Part shown: positions 5,541 to 5,598 of the stretch, piece by piece | How positions within the stretch are numbered: the stretch's first letter is position 1 | How the letters are laid out: the number at the start of each line of letters is the position of its first letter | Assembly (NCBI GenBank): GCA_964639765.1 | Contig: CAZXEN010000054.1 | Location: forward strand, 1 to 5,598 | Direction of reading: 5' to 3' | Source of the DNA: Scybalousia_A sp964639765 | GTDB taxonomy: Bacteria; Bacteroidota; Bacteroidia; Bacteroidales; P3 | Length of the DNA: 5,598 nt | Notes under the pieces: model-generated | Databases searched by the model: none | Seen by the model: only the letters and a program-made list of their open reading frames with translations | Told to the model about the DNA's origin: nothing | Translations under genes and position numbers: made by a program

Positions 5541-5598
<58 letters not shown>

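Overview
The window looks like a chromosomal segment of a low-GC member of the Bacteroidota, probably the order Bacteroidales. Three things in the sequence point there. Three upstream regions carry the TAnnTTTG -7 element typical of this phylum, two of them with a TTG at -33 spacing. None of the five start codons is preceded by a convincing Shine-Dalgarno sequence. The tRNA at the right end does not encode its CCA tail. The species cannot be told from the sequence.

Left region (1-541): no protein gene. It holds structured, non-coding DNA: a 16-bp wobble-rich hairpin at the window edge; a long interrupted hairpin (82-199) that I read as a candidate 6S-type regulatory RNA; a minus-strand promoter match with an inverted repeat in its spacer; a perfect 19-bp inverted repeat (372-428); loosely repeated AAGACT-containing units about 42-43 bp apart; and a -7 element just before the first gene.

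Plus-strand operon (542-2887): three tightly packed genes with gaps of 9 and 3 bp. They encode a DUF2461-family protein of unknown function, a tRNA-dihydrouridine synthase, and the family-1 uracil-DNA glycosylase Ung. All look intact, with the expected active-site motifs. Two of the three products act on uracil or uridine in nucleic acids.

Minus-strand operon (5359-2893): atpG, the gamma subunit of F1 ATP synthase, is followed after 19 bp by nadB, L-aspartate oxidase. A promoter lies just upstream of atpG. The two operons converge, and only 5 bp separate the ung and nadB stop codons. atpG stands apart from the other ATP synthase genes: a tRNA-Phe gene with its own terminator lies upstream where atpA would usually be.

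Right end (5499-5598): a strong intrinsic terminator and the 3' part of a minus-strand tRNA-Phe(GAA), cut by the window edge. The protein genes are ordinary housekeeping genes. The least explained material is the 5' non-coding region and the detached atpG-nadB unit.
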